DNA of 64,000 nucleotides from NCBI GenBank assembly GCA_039090855.1, contig CM077025.1, positions 94,406,489 to 94,470,488 of the forward strand, given 5' to 3'. The stretch's first letter is position 1, and every line of letters starts with the position of its first letter. Position numbers and translations under genes: made by a program. Source of the DNA: Macrothele yani (taxonomy: Eukaryota; Arthropoda; Arachnida; Araneae; Macrothelidae). Shown one piece after another: positions 30,886 through 42,696 of the stretch. A model generated the notes under the pieces. That model was not told where the DNA came from, searched no databases, and saw nothing but the letters and a program-made list of their open reading frames with translations.

Positions 30886-31282
30886 TATATTCATAAGAAC
30901 TGGATGTACTTGAAAGATTTAATTAAACACATGCTCCGAAATTAAGGTCAATTGTGAATCGCGTTGCATTACACAATAACACCAGTTTTTTCGCTAGGAG
31001 AAGTAAACGTAAATTACATTTTCCCCGATTGTTCCGCTTGTAAGAGATAAATTCGAAAACTTCTTTTTAATTTTCATAACATTATTTTTAGCCGTTTGAG
31101 GAAGTAAGTAGCTCTTTCTATTTCTGGATGTGTTATCGATTGCAAAAATTCGGTTGTGATTTTTTTCTAACTGGTTGCAATGGCTTTAAATAAAGTGGGA
31201 TAAATTTAATTCGCATCAGAAACGAACCAAAAGACATGCACATTACAACTAAAAGTTCAGGGTCATCTTTTTTGTTAATTTC

Positions 31283-31514
31283 TCTAACTTCCATGACCCT
31301 TAAATCTTGTATCACTCGAAATATCATGACGCCCGAAACTGTCTGTTCGTTCACTTCTTTGTTTTATTAACAACAGTGGTGACTTTCACAGCTCGTGCAA
31401 ATTTAAAGAACAGGCAAGGTAGGAAATCTGGATTACTGTAGACAGGCGTTTCCGGCGGCTATGGTTGTTTGGATGTACGGGAGGTTTGGCATTGTGTTCG
31501 TTAAGGTGTTAAAT
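31283..31514 (+). mobile_element. piggyBac-like MITE, diverged copy
   Basis: It shares an internal order with 56199-56446: ATCTTGTATCACTCGAAAT, GACGCCCGAAACTGTCTGTT, GGCTATGG, and GTTCGTTAAGGTGTTAA at the end. The left edge is diverged. See 60831-61081 for the best-kept termini. Confidence 0.65.
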
Positions 31515-32258
31515 GTGCTATCAAACAATCGAGCATTCACTTGAAGTTCCACTTTGAACTGAATTTACGTTCAACTTTAGGGATTAGCGCAATGCCATTC
31601 CTCTCTTTCACTGAATACGAGAAAAAATCTTAACAACCCCGAATCCATTGGCTCTGTTTGGAATGCAAGCAGCAGCATCTAATTCCTAAGGAACTTTGAT
31701 TTCCTCCGCAGTACAGACAATTTATTCGTCACGTCTGCTTGCTTTATCTTACTTCCCATTCAGGTCGTATGGCAATATTTTAACAAGTCCGCTTAAAGTC
31801 GAAGTGGAACATGAACGGTTATGGGTTAACTCAAAGCACGGAAACACCAGCACGTTTCATAATCCTATATCTCAGAGCCTTTAAATCTCAGCACAACAAA
31901 ACCTCGACGTCGTGTTTCTCTGAATTTTGACATCAAAACATAACGTGCTCTGAACTTTAGATCTTTTATCTCTGAAATGTTCTTCGTAGTCTTTAGCGTG
32001 GGGTTTCGTGATCGTGTTATATCACTGCAGCACTGATAAATTACAGAAGAGACGTTCAGATCAAACCATTTTCATTTCATTTGTTCAGAGTTCCACGGGG
32101 TACTGAGGTGGTCACGGAAAACGTAAAACATCGTCTTGGAGAACAGATTGAGGTTGCGTCACGGAAGTTAAAGAACCAAAGCTCGAAATTTGTTGACCTT
32201 ACCGCGCAATGATTTCCCGTGAGCCTTTGCAAAGGATTCGCAAAGGTAAATAACTAAA
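31515..32258. other. unassigned spacer
   Basis: No recognisable features; short open frames only. Confidence 0.4.
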
Positions 32259-32260
32259 TA

Positions 32261-33660
32261 CACTGCTGGCAACCCAAAATGCAACAGCAAGAAGGAAGCA
32301 TCCGATTGGCCTGAAATTCGCAGCATGCGTCGCCTTCGAGAAGACATGCAAACGATTAACATTGCAGAGCATATGCGCCCGGCACGCCACCGAAAAGCAC
32401 TATAAGAAGGGTGCACAGAATGCGGGGTGGAAGTAGTGGAAGTGTATTGTTCTGCCGGACCTGTGCGTGGGAAGCTTCCTGATGCTTCGTTGCAGAATAC
32501 GGCAGTCACTCCAGCACGTTTCGCAGCTCGACAGAGGATGAATAGTGGCTTATCACGACAGCGGTTTATCGTACCGAGACATCGGCACCCGTGTGGGACG
32601 ACATCCAGCCACAGTGAGGCGAGTATGGATTCGGTGGGTGCAGGAGGTACGGACGGACCAACGTGAGCGATTGCCTCAGCCGCGGCACACCACCGAACGA
32701 GAGGACCGGCATGTTGTGAGGCGGGCATTGGCGGCTCGCACCGCCACACCACGAACATTAGCGCAGGAATTAGGAGTGTGTTGCGCAACAACCCGTGTCA
32801 GCACGTACCGTTCGACGTCGTCTACAGGAGCGGGGACGTTTCGCACGGCACCCATTGCTCCGATTACCGTTGACGTCACACCACCGACGAGTGCGGCGTC
32901 AGTGGTCCGTTGAACGCCGCACCTGGACTACGGAATGGCACGACATTGTCTTCAACGACGAATCCCGCTACTGCCAGTAACACCACGATGGTTGGATCCA
33001 CGTGTGGCGGCACCGCGGCGAGAAACTGTATGATGTCTGCATTACACATCGCCATACCGGTCCGTCACCTGGCGTTAGGGTTTGGGGCGCAATTGGATAT
33101 GGCACCCACATCCCTCTGGTGCGCATCGCCGGTACACTCAACAGCCACCGCTACATCTCCGACGCTTTAGAGCCTGTGAGCCTCCCTTACTTGCAGGACC
33201 TTCCAGCGGCCACGTTTTAACAGGACAATGCGCGCCCACACGTGGCACCCATCGTGCAAAAATTCTTCACGGCCCACCAGGTGTCACTGCTGCCGTGGCC
33301 CGCCTGTCCTCCCGATATGTCGTCCATCGAACACGTCTGGTCGCTGATCGGCAAGCGAGTGGCCCGGCAAGCACCACCCGCGGCTACGCCTGATGAACTA
33401 TGGCAATGTGTGGAAGCAGCCTAGACCGATATACCCCAAGCCCACATCCAAATCCTATTTCGTTCGATGCCGTGGCCTGTATCGGCAGTTATTGCCAGCC
33501 ATGGGGGTCCACACGAACTATTGATGTCTGCGTATTCCGCAAGTCGCACGGGCCTGTAAGCTCAATCGTTACATCTTTGTATCTGTTATTATGTGTCCAG
33601 TAAATCTGGCTTTGATATCTCGTGTCCTTCTTGGTGTCGCATTTTGGGTGGCCAGCATTG
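32261..33660 (+). mobile_element. Tc1-like transposon (1,400 bp)
   Basis: TIRs of about 44 bp: CACTGCTGGCAACCCAAAAT at 32261 and its inverse ATTTTGGGTGGCCAGCATTG ending 33660, flanked by TA (32259-32260 and 33661-33662). GC content is clearly higher than the surroundings, suggesting a comparatively recent arrival from a different sequence background. Confidence 0.93.
32545..33424 (+). pseudogene. nearly complete Tc1-like transposase with two stops and a frameshift
   Basis: Residues from 32545 form the first helix-turn-helix (YHDSGLSYRDIGTRVGRHPA, TVRRVWIRWV). A frameshift near 32795 moves the remainder to another frame, where MSARTVRRRLQERGRFARHP opens the second DNA-binding half. WTTEWHDIVFNDESRY holds the first catalytic Asp. 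TAA at 32978 interrupts, then WRHRGEKLYDVCITHRHTGP continues in the same frame. TAA at 33218 follows PAATF, just before QDNARPH with the second Asp. SSIEHVWSLIGKRVA holds the Glu. The DD34E triad is intact; only three lesions disable the gene. Confidence 0.9.
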
Positions 33661-33662
33661 TA

Positions 33663-34449
33663 TTAGGCTCCGGAGCAGAAGGATATGAGTTCGACCTCCC
33701 CACAGGCAAATGGATTTTATGCTAATGAAGTAGCCAGCGCGCTAACCTAATCCCAATCAAATCCAACAAGCATGGGACGCTGTGTGGTGACGTTTTTCGG
33801 GGTCATGGAATACGCAAACAGAAACCATTCTGCTACTAATCAGAGCTCACCTAGCAGAAAAGGGAAAATTTACCCCGTGGGCTTCTAAATCACTTTGTGC
33901 TAAGCATGTCATGTAGATAACAAAACATGTATTGCACTTCGTGGTGCGCATATCCCCTACTGAAGACTTCGTTCTGTCGTTTGTTTATGCAGTCCTGATG
34001 GCAGAGCGTCACTGGACAACAGGCTTTAGCTGATAGTTCTGTGTCTGGCGCTCTTTGGCCAAGCCTGGCTCTTGCGCCACTAAAATCAATTAACTAACTA
34101 ACTAACTAACAACAGGCAAGCCTGTACCTTCTTCGTGACATTTTGTTCTATTTAGATCTCAATTACATATTACTCGCGATTTTTGTTGTCGTGCGCTATA
34201 ATTTACTGTTGCCATTATCGTGCTGAGAAACCGTATATTCCAAATTTTATTGGTCGAAATATACCTCGTCCTTAAGTGTTGGACAGTTATGGATGCCATA
34301 GAATAGCACATCATCCAGGAATTATTAGGTGCATACAAAAGTTCTACCCGTTTTTCATGATGTAGATTCCAAGTAAAATATTTAGGTAACAAGTGCACTG
34401 ACAGATGACGAATGTGACGGTCAAAATACTTTGAGGAGTAAGTTATAAA
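33663..34449 (+). other. spacer with a TAAC-tailed repeat end
   Basis: At 34040-34111, GGCGCTCTTTGGCCAAGCCT, TGGCTCTTGCGCCACTAAAA and then (TAAC)n looks like the 3' tail of a LINE or LINE-mobilised SINE ending in a short tandem repeat. I cannot name the family. The rest is unassigned. Confidence 0.35.
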
Positions 34450-36975
34450 ATGGCACCAAGAAGCCTGCTGCAAAAATTGTTAGACGTATGACGAGGATGC
34501 TGTAGACGAAAAGACATGTCGCAGTTGGTTCCGGAAATTCCGTGCAGGACAAAGAAGCTGTGGAGGTCAACCACGTTCTGAATATCCATAAGAGGTTTCT
34601 GAAGACGATCTCAACCAAGCCATATCAAACGACCAAAAATCTGACCGCTGAAGAATTCTAGAATTTCTAGCTCCGTCGAACTGTACGGAATTTATGATCT
34701 AAGTGTGGGTTCGTGAGCGTGGTTATTCTTCTGGTTTCCTGAAATTGTCTCCAGAGATTAGAGACGATTTGCCTCAACACACTATGTTCAAGAATTATCA
34801 GAAAGGTTTTCTGTACACAAAATAACAGCAGGAAGAAGGATGCATGGTTTTGGGTTTATCACAAAGTTCGACCAGTTGGAACCACATGACCTATCCACAA
34901 GAAATCGATCGGAAAGAATGAACACCTGTCTTTCTTTGCTTGTGCGTCACAGAAAGGAACCTTTCTTAAAAAGATTAGTCACAGGTGATGAAACGTGGGT
35001 GTTTTACAGAAATGTAAAGCGTCAAAAAAATGTACGCCGAGCTGGCCTGCAACATCGACTTCAAGAAGTGGTATGCATCCGAGAAAGATATTGTTAAGTG
35101 TATGGTGGGATGTCAAAGCAGTAATCCACCTAGAAATGTTTGCTCCTAACCAAACAATAATACTAACCTGTACTGCTAACAGTTGGAAAGACTGAAACAA
35201 AAATTTAAATATAAGCGCCCAGCACTGGTTAATCGCCAAGGCGTGATCTTATAACATTACACCGCAAGACCCCATACAGATTTAGCCACTAATAGAAAAT
35301 TGCTGGACACTGCATGAGAAATGTTGCCTCAACTCCGTACACCCCAGATCATGCCCCTACGGACTACTACTTTTTTTTACCTCTTCAGATTCGCTGGATA
35401 AACGTTCGATGAAGTTGAAAATGTCGAAACTGCATCGCAAGAGTTTTTGACTCTGAAACGGAGGAGTTCCACAGAAGGGGTATTCACCTACAACCTGAAA
35501 GATGACAAGAGGCCATTAATAATAATAGTTCCACAGAATGGGTATTCACCTACTACCTGAAAGATGACAAGAGACCATTAATAATAATAGTTCCACAGAA
35601 GGGGTATTCACCTACTACCTGAAAGATGACAAGAGGCCATTAATAATAATAGTTCCACAGAAGGGGTATTCACCAACTACCTGAAAGATGACAAGAGGCC
35701 ATTAATAATAATAGTTCCACAGAAGTGGTATTCACCTACTACCGGAAAGATGACAAGAGGCCATTGATAATAATAGTTCCACAAAAGCGGTATTCACTCA
35801 CTACCTGAAAGATGACTAGAGGCCATTAATAATAATAGTTCCACAGAAGGGCTATTCACCTACTACCTGAAAGATGACAAGAGGCCATTAATAATAATAG
35901 TTCCACAGAAGGGCTATTCACCTACTACCTGAAAGATGACAAGAGGCCATTAATAATTATAGTTCCACAGAAGGGGTGTTCCCCTACTACCTGAAAGATG
36001 ACAAGAGGCCATTAATAATAGTAGTTCCACAGAATGGGTATGCACCAACTACCTGAAAGATGACAAGAGGTCATTAATAATAATAGTTCCACAGAAGGGA
36101 TATGCACCAACTACCTGAAAGATGACAAGAGGCCATTAATAATAATAGTTCCACAGAAGCGGTATTCACCTACTACCGGAAAGATGACAAGAGGCCATTA
36201 ATAATAATAGTTCCACAGAATTGGTATTCACCTACTACCTGAAAGATGACAAGAGGCCATTTATAATAATAGTTCCACAGAAGGGGTATTCACCTACTAC
36301 CTGAAAGATGACAAAAGGCCATTAATAATAATAGTTCCACAGAAGGGGTATTCCCCTACTACCTGAAAGATGACAAGAGGCCATTAAAAATAATAGTTCC
36401 ACAGAAGCGGTATGCACCAGCTACCTGAAAGATGACAAGAGGCCATTAATAATAATAGTTCCACAGAAGCGGTATTCACCTACTACCTGAAAGATAACAA
36501 GAGGCCATTAATAATAATAGTTCCACAGAAGGGGTATTAACCTACTACCTGAAAGATGACAAGAGGCCATTTATAATAATAGTTCCACAGAAGGGGTATT
36601 CACATACTACCTCAAAGATGACAACAGGCCATTAATAATAACAGTTCCACAGAAGGGGTATTCACCTACTACCTGAAAAATGGCAAGAGGCCATTAATAA
36701 CAATAGTTCCACAGAAGGGGTATTCACCTACTACCTGAAAGAAGACAAGAGGCCATTAATAATAATAATTTCACAGAAGGGGTATTCACCTACTGCCTGA
36801 AAGATGACACGAGGCCATTAATATTAATAGTTCCACTGAAGGGGTATTCATCTACTACCTGAAAGATGACAACAGGCCATTAATAATAATAGTTCCGCAG
36901 AAGGGGTATTCACCTACTACCTGAAATATGAAAAGAAGCCATTAATAATAATGCCAATTATGTAACAAAATATTA
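34450..36975 (+). pseudogene. broken mariner transposase carrying a minisatellite
   Basis: Near 34490-34590 a frame reads KTCRSWFRKFRAGQRSCGG, the mariner DNA-binding domain. Around 34930-35100: LKRLVTGDETWVFYRNVKRQ, with the first catalytic Asp. Around 34995-35195: HPRKILLSVWWDVKAVIHLE. After frameshifts, HPRSCPYGLLL near 35330 is a degraded form of the PDHAPTDYHLF block. The last codons (EFHRRGIHLQPER, Trp mutated to stop, QEAINNN) begin the 62-bp array. After the array, NNNANYV-stop completes the C-terminus near 36964. Multiple stops; inactive. Confidence 0.8.
35465..36952 (+). repeat. 62-bp minisatellite, about 24 copies
   Basis: The unit starts AGTTCCACAGAAGGGGTATT, continues CACCTACTACCTGAAAGATG and ACAAGAGGCCATTAATAATA, and ends AT. 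Copies differ by 0-5 bases. The first unit is mariner coding sequence (FHRRGIHL...QEAINNN). 62 is not a multiple of three, so the array is not translated. Each unit ends with AATAATAAT, a likely slippage or microhomology site. Confidence 0.95.
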
Positions 36976-37394
36976 TTTATACAAAGAAACTTGTTTTCTT
37001 TTATCTGCAAAAAACTGTGTAGAACTTTGGCACACATCAAATAAATGAATGATGTGCTAATTCTTGCGGAGATGGTTCTTCCCCCTTTTAGGTCTTGAGC
37101 TCGGACCATTTCTGGAAGCGTTAGATTCTAGAACGATCGTTAAATTTCAACCCCAAAAAGAAAAAGGCAAAAAATACACTAAAACGATATGGAAGAATTT
37201 GTGTTCCACTATTTATTGGGTTGATGTAGAAGTACATGCCGTTTAATTTCACGAATGTTTCCCAGTTTAGTAGTGACGGTGCAGATGGTCAGTTGTATAT
37301 CAAAATGTAGACAGTAGTATCGTGTATCTTAATCATATTGCGTTGTGCGACTGTGGCTAATGTTTTTTTTTTTTTATTTTCAAGTCCGGAAGTA
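36976..37394. other. unassigned spacer
   Basis: AT-rich with a poly-T run near 37363-37380; no feature recognised apart from proximity to two mariner relics. Confidence 0.35.
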
Positions 37395-37835
37395 CGGAGT
37401 ATCAAGTAGAGAGGAGTGAACATTTCCGACATCTGCTCCTCTACGGGTTTAACAAGGAATCTACAGCAGCAGAGGCTAGTCTACAAATTTGTGCTGTGTG
37501 TGGGGAGGATGTTATTGCTCCGAGGGCAGCCCCCTAAATCGTTTGAGCGGTTCCGAGCTTGCAATTTTGACCTTAACAGCTCTGCACGTTCTGGTGTCCA
37601 TCTCACTTTAATGAGGATCGTTTCAACCAACTCATTCTTACGGATCCACGTCAAAACACACGCGAATACGCCACTGAAATGGACTGTGATCAGGCCACAG
37701 CGGTGTGACATCTAGAACGTATGTGAAAGGTTCAGAAATCGGGGTCTTGGGGTTTGGGTCTTACACTCTCACCGATAACAACAAGAATCAGCGTGTTGCC
37801 ATATGTGGTTCCTTGCTCGTCCGTTATCGCGAATG

Positions 37836-38391
37836 ACCCCCTCGGGGGGAGAGGGTAGTGGGCAACGTTTGTAACTACCACGGAAATGACCTCAGGTTCG
37901 ATCCCAAGCAGGTACGAACGCTCGATCCACTAAATATCCGTCGTGCGTCGGATGGGCACGTTAAGCCGTCGGACCCCAGGTACTGGCCTCCCGGTAATAA
38001 ATAAAGGCCGTCTTCCTCCTCCTTTCTACTTCGCTTCCGTGTCACTTTCCTATCGGGCACTCTAGCCCAAATCTCCTAGCTTCCTATTTCTAAGGGTTGT
38101 TTAAGACCTGGGGTGCTGCCCCGGTGGCGCAGTGGTCTAAGCGATGGCTTCTAATCATTCGTCCGAGAGGGGTCCGGGTTCGAATCCCAGTGAGGCATGG
38201 ATGTTGTGTTTGTCTTACGCACTGGTTCTCTCCTTTCCCTGGAACCAGTGACCCTAAATTAGGGACGGGCGACTGCTTATAGCCTATTGAGTTGCTCACG
38301 GTGGTCGTTAAACTTCTAATCAAAAAAAAAAAAAAAAAAAAGACCTGGGGTCAAATACTCCTTTCCTAAAATCCTCTACATATGATCAGAT
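37836..38391 (+). mobile_element. SINE family 2, host of a nested family-1 SINE
   Basis: GGTAGTGGGCAACGTTTGTA, box B AGGTTCGATCC, GATGGGCACGTTAAGCCGTC, CGGTAATAAATAAAGG, TTTCCTATCGGGCACTCTAG; the 3' end CCTCTACATATGATCAG resumes after the nested SINE. A target-site duplication CGTTATC(G/A)CGAATG with one mismatch lies at 37822-37835 and 38392-38405. Relative to 29141-29425 it carries a 25-base extra segment (GCAGGTACGAACGCTCG) after box B. Confidence 0.88.
38115..38340 (+). mobile_element. SINE family 1, full length, nested in SINE family 2
   Basis: CCCCGGTGGCGCAGTGGTCT head, box B GGTTCGAATCCC, tail GGTCGTTAAACTTCTAATC plus A20. An 11-bp duplication AGACCTGGGGT at 38104-38114 and 38341-38351. 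The long pure A-tail suggests a recent event. Confidence 0.94.
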
Positions 38392-38888
38392 CGTTATCAC
38401 GAATGTTCTCAGCAACACAAACACTTTCTGTCACATATTGTTACTGGAGATGAAAAGTGGCGCCTGTACGTGAATTTCAGGCATCGGAAGAAGTAGTTGA
38501 ACCCAAACATAACACCCACACCTCATCCAGAAAACATGATTTTCATCCTGCGAAGATCATGTTGTGCGTCTGGTGGGACATGAAAAGCATTATTCAGTGG
38601 GAAGTGCTGCCGAGAAATCGGATCATCAACGCTTCATTCTATTGTGAGCAACTCCACCGTGTTTAGGGAGCAATTCAGCAGAAACGGCCACATCGGCGCC
38701 ATGATGTCCTTCTCCAACATGATAATGCACGCCCTCACAATGCAAACATGATCTAAATAGCCATTCAGGACGTGAAATGGGAGATCCTTCCACATCCGGC
38801 CTATTCCCCAAATGTTACCCCTTCAGACTATCACCTGTTCCGATCTCTGTCGAATGCACTCCGTGGCAGAACGTTCAAGAATGATGTA

Positions 38889-40175
38889 TTGGGTTGTCAT
38901 AAAAGTCATGACGTATTTTGGCACCCAATGGCGGTTGAGCGGTTTTGGAAGTACTAGAGGCATAGCAGCTTTGTTATCGCTATGGCATTCGACAGGTGCT
39001 AGTTCTAGCTGCAGTCTAAAAGGAATAGTGAGTGATTTGGTTGATTTCCGGAGATTTGACATCAAGTGGAAGATGGAAGACCAAACTGTGCATTTTCACC
39101 GTGATTTACTGTTTTACTTCCGTAAAGGGAAGAACGCGCGTCAAGCTTGGGAAAAGTTGCGTAAAGTATACGGTGTTAATGCTCTACAAGAACGTCAGTG
39201 CCAGCGGTGGTTCGCAAAATTCCGTGCTGGTGATTTTGACCTCAACGATGCTCCTCGGTCAGGTAGGCTAACCGAGGTTGATGGCGACCAAATCAAGGCA
39301 TTGATCGATTCAAACCCACGTTACACGAAACGAGAGATTGCAGACACATTGCACATCCATCATTCAAGCGCTCACGACCACCTGAAATAGCTAGGATACG
39401 TAAGCAAGCTCGATGTGTGGGTTCCTCGTTAACTCAAAGAAGCTCAATTGCCGGCGCGTTTAAACATTTGCGATATGCTCATTAAACGTGAGGAAACGAT
39501 CCTTTTTGAAGCGACTGATAACTGGTGACGAAAAGTGGATTGTGTACAACAATGTGCTGCGCAAACGGTCTTGGTCCCGATGTGCTGCTTCGCCTCAAAC
39601 GACATCTAAAGCAGACATTCATCAGCGGAAGGTTCTGGTCTCAGTGTGGTGGGATTTTAAAGGTGTCGTGTTTTTCGAACTCTTACCACGGAACCAACCG
39701 ATCAATTCGAATGTGTACTGTCGGCAATTGGACAGTTTGAACGAATCCATTATCCAGAAACGTCCAGAGCTCGTTCATCGTAAAGGTGTTGTGTTCCATC
39801 ACGATAACGCGAGACCACACACAAGTTATTATCACCCAACAAAAAATATTGGAACTTGGGTGGGATGTGTTGCCACATCCAGCATACTCGCCTGACCATG
39901 CGCCGTCAGACTTTCACTTGTTTCGCTCTCTTCAACAGTCCTTACGTGGTGTAACGTTCAATTCAGATGTGGCTGTAAATCAGCACCTTGTACAGTTTTT
40001 CGCCACGAAAGACAGGTCCTTCTATGAACGAGGCATTATGCAGCTCACTGAAAGGTGGCAAAAGGTTATCGAACAAAACGGGCATTGTATCATTGATTGA
40101 TCTTTGTTCTTTCTATCAATAAATGACCTTTGAAAAACATGGCTAAAATACGTCATGACTTTTCAGACAGCCCAA
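38889..40175 (+). mobile_element. mariner transposon (1,287 bp) nested in another mariner
   Basis: TIRs of about 30 bp: TTGGGTTGTCATAAAAGTCA at 38889 and its inverse (TGACTTTTCAGACAGCCCAA) ending 40175, flanked by TA at 38887-38888 and 40176-40177. Length is exactly in the mariner range. It interrupts the C-terminal codons of the older mariner. Confidence 0.95.
39073..40100 (+). pseudogene. mariner transposase, four lesions
   Basis: ATG at 39073 (MEDQTVHFHRDLLFYFRKGK), then NARQAWEKLRKVYGVNALQE and RWFAKFRAGDFDLNDAPRSG, the paired helix-turn-helix domain, through HHSSAHDHLK. Stops at 39388 (TAG) and about 39430 (TAA) follow. In a new frame from 39488: LKRLITGDEKWIVYNNVLRK with the first Asp, and [30 protein letters not shown] holds the second Asp. 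A second frameshift near 39825 leads to [20 protein letters not shown] with the third Asp (DD34D) and [19 protein letters not shown] at 40100. About 345 residues when pieces are summed, the family's usual size. It needed only four changes to die. Confidence 0.92.
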
Positions 40176-40330
40176 TACATTTCTAGAATTTCCTTGATGA
40201 TTTCTTCGCAGCAAAACCTGCACGTTTTTTCAAGAATGGTATTTCAAGCCTATCTTTACACCATCGTAAACAATGGGGTGGGGGATACATATTTGATTGA
40301 TTCTGTTTTCCCTTCTGATGTAACACATTC

Positions 40331-41690
40331 CTGTAGTGTAGTGAAAAAACCAGGCATGAATTAAAAAAAAAAACGGCAACCCATTATATTTTGTCGTATG
40401 TGGCAGGAAATATAAATATGTTACTGTATGTGCGATAGACCTGGAACAAGAAAACTAAAAAAGGAATTAATAAATAAAACATATTTTTTCCAGGATTTTG
40501 TCGTGTGCTGATTTATCAAAGCTCGTTTATTTCCAGTGAACGCATGCATCTTCCGGTTTTTTGTTTCTTTTTGCTTCTGCAGTGTGCGTGTGTCTTGTTA
40601 TGATTGGGAACCACGCACATTTGCTCAACCGAATATTTTATCATTTGCAGGAGTCAAAACACCTGATTATTCATTAGATAGATCTCTCAATTGCGACTAA
40701 AATGGCTTTAATGGAAATGAGGAGGCTGACAAATATTTTTAATGAAAGCTGCTAAGAACTTTCTTTCTTTTACCGATTAATATATTGCGCTGCCTATATG
40801 TAATGGGGAAATCAAACCATGTTTTAACGAGTAACGAAGGAAAAGTAAATGCATTAATGCAGTACGTAATACTGGGAAGTATATGCCAACTTTCCTAATT
40901 TGTTTACGAATCATCGTTTTAAACTCCTGAGGAACTGTGGATATAAGTGCGGATTTCATTAATGTGATCGCACGCCAGATGTAAAAATCTTCCTTTGTAT
41001 TGCAAGTTTTATATTTCCTTTTAAATTAATGGCTACTCTTTTATTTGATAACTTCGTTTTCCAGTGCTTTAATTGCACTTAGTGCAAATAACGTAAATTG
41101 AATAAATGCGTGTTCAAGCGCAAAAGTGTTAAAAAATGAAAGAATAGCGAATTAAATAAAGGGAGGAATTCTTAGATGATTACCACAGTGTCGTCATAAA
41201 CTTTTTATTTCTGTTGCGTCTTTGAGTTTTATTTTCTGTTCAGAATTGATTTCTTCAGCCGTAACGTCAGGCTTTTCACGAACATCTTTTAGAATTCCGA
41301 GGCTTTCACCTTTTGGATTGAAAGCGCTTTCATTTCTTTTTGCTTTCTGTTTTCCGCTAATTAAGTAAACAAACTACCAACATTTAATTTCCTTGATTTT
41401 TGCAGCGCATTTACCAAAATAAATATTGTTCTTAAACTTTCAGCAAATACCAGTGAATAAACCGAATGATTAAACTTAGAAATTAGATCAACATCCGACA
41501 ACTACTTTGTATGCAAACACACATTAAAGCCAGAGCAAGAAAATTTTCTCTTGCCTTTTAACTCAAAATTGCTTAAAGGACTTTCTCACAGCTAATTTCT
41601 GCTAACATTCTGAAGAACCACGTTAGCTGAATTCTTCTGATTTATAAATGTTGTATTCCATGAACTGTCTTTAAAAATGTCGTTTTCTGT
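40331..41690. other. 1.4 kb without recognised features
   Basis: AT-rich; only short open frames with no domain. No termini or tandem repeats seen. Confidence 0.4.
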
Positions 41691-41696
41691 TATTTA

Positions 41697-42318
41697 CGCT
41701 TACCAACCGTAGGTTGAAGAAGCCTATATCTCCAGCTTTGTCCGTCACTCTCTCTCTCTCTGTCTGTCTGTCTCTCCGTCCGTCCGTCCGTCTCTCCGCA
41801 CGAACGATAACTCACGTAAAAATGGTTCGATTCCGATGAGATTTTAATGCGTGGTAGGGGACCACATGGGATCAAACCCTGTTGAAAATGGACGTAATGG
41901 GATCAAAGGTCAGGACATAGGAGCGGGATCCACTCCATTTCCCTTATGCGTCATAACTTACGTAAACATGGTTCGATTTCGATGAAATTTTAATATGTTG
42001 TTCCGCAGATGTACTGAATCCGTTCGTCTGAATATCATCGAAATGGGGTCAAAGGTCAGGGCACAGGAGCAAGATTTATTCCACAGCCATTATCCTCATA
42101 ACTTGACTAAAAATGCTTTGATTGCAACAAAATTTTATCATGTTGTTCCGGAGTTACACTGAACCGGTTTTTTAAATATCATCGAAATGGGGTCAAAGGT
42201 CAGGGCACAGGAGCGAGATTTATTCCAGAGCCATTATCTTCATAGCTTGAGTAATGATTTCTGGTATGTTGGAAAGCGTATCATAATCAATACATTGCAT
42301 GATTTTATTAACTTGTTT
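41697..42318 (+). repeat. repeat family with GGGGTCAAAGGTCAGG motif, orientation A
   Basis: Starts TTACCAACCGTAGGTTGAAG, then a TCTC/TCTG/TCCG run (41745-41797), then about four diverged units of roughly 140 bp. Each holds TAACTTACGTAAA, TTCGATTTCGATGAAATTTT and GGGGTCAAAGGTCAGG. It closes with GGTATGTTGGAAAGCGTATC. The same parts occur in reverse orientation at 43874-46052. No coding. Class unknown. Confidence 0.75.
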
Positions 42319-42521
42319 CTTTGGACTTAAAATCGGTTATGTTTCACGAAAAGGAAATTTAATTCATGACAGAACAATGAACGTTAATTTGATGTGTATA
42401 TAAAAATGTCGAACAGGAAGCCAAAACTCCCTGAACGATTGATGTGCACGACAGCAAAATAAAATTATGAAAAATAATCTCGAATAAAATCGAATGCACC
42501 TACTTTTTTTTTATGAACGTA

Positions 42522-42696
42522 CAGTAGATTCCGGTTAATTGCGCCATCAGTTAATCGGTAAAGCCGTTATTTGGGACAATTCTTGAAAAACATCCAAATT
42601 AGCTCTTTGGGGTAAAGCTTCGCATAATTGGGGCAGCCACTTAATTGAACCAAAGTATTCTAGCCAGGATATTCCCCGCTTAATCTAAATCTACGG
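42522..42696. mobile_element. pogo-like MITE (175 bp)
   Basis: Ends CAGTAGATTCCGGTTAATTG and inverse (CCGTAGATTTAGATTAAGCG), with TA on both sides. Interior GGGACAATTCTTGAAAAACATCC is shared, inverted, with the MITE at 42881. Fits a non-autonomous pogo/Tigger-type element. Confidence 0.6.

Larger units (their letters stand above)
37395..40330 (+). pseudogene. mariner transposase interrupted by a SINE nest and by a second mariner
   Basis: The N-terminus (37416-37820, several frames) contains FRHLLLYGFNKESTAAEA, a SFERFRACNFDLNSSARSG block and a TDPRQNTREYA-type segment. A family-2 SINE cuts the gene at 37836. The frame resumes at 38406 with HIVTGDEKWRLYVNF-type sequence, the first Asp. HDNARPHNANMI near 38720 holds the second Asp and HPAYSPNVTPSDYHLFRSL near 38790 the third (DD34D). 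A mariner cuts it again at 38889-40175. The end (FLDDFFAAKPARFFKNGI... NNG.YI) lies at 40176-40300. Parts of one gene are thus spread over 2.9 kb. Confidence 0.82.

Noticed and set aside
32168..32791. 207-residue minus-strand frame in the Tc1-like element
   Set aside because: It is antisense to the transposase N-terminus and 5' region in GC-rich sequence with few stops.
41745..41797. Independent TCTC/TCCG microsatellite
   Set aside because: It is part of the conserved terminus of the 41.7-46 kb repeat family, where related TCCGTC sequence recurs in other copies.
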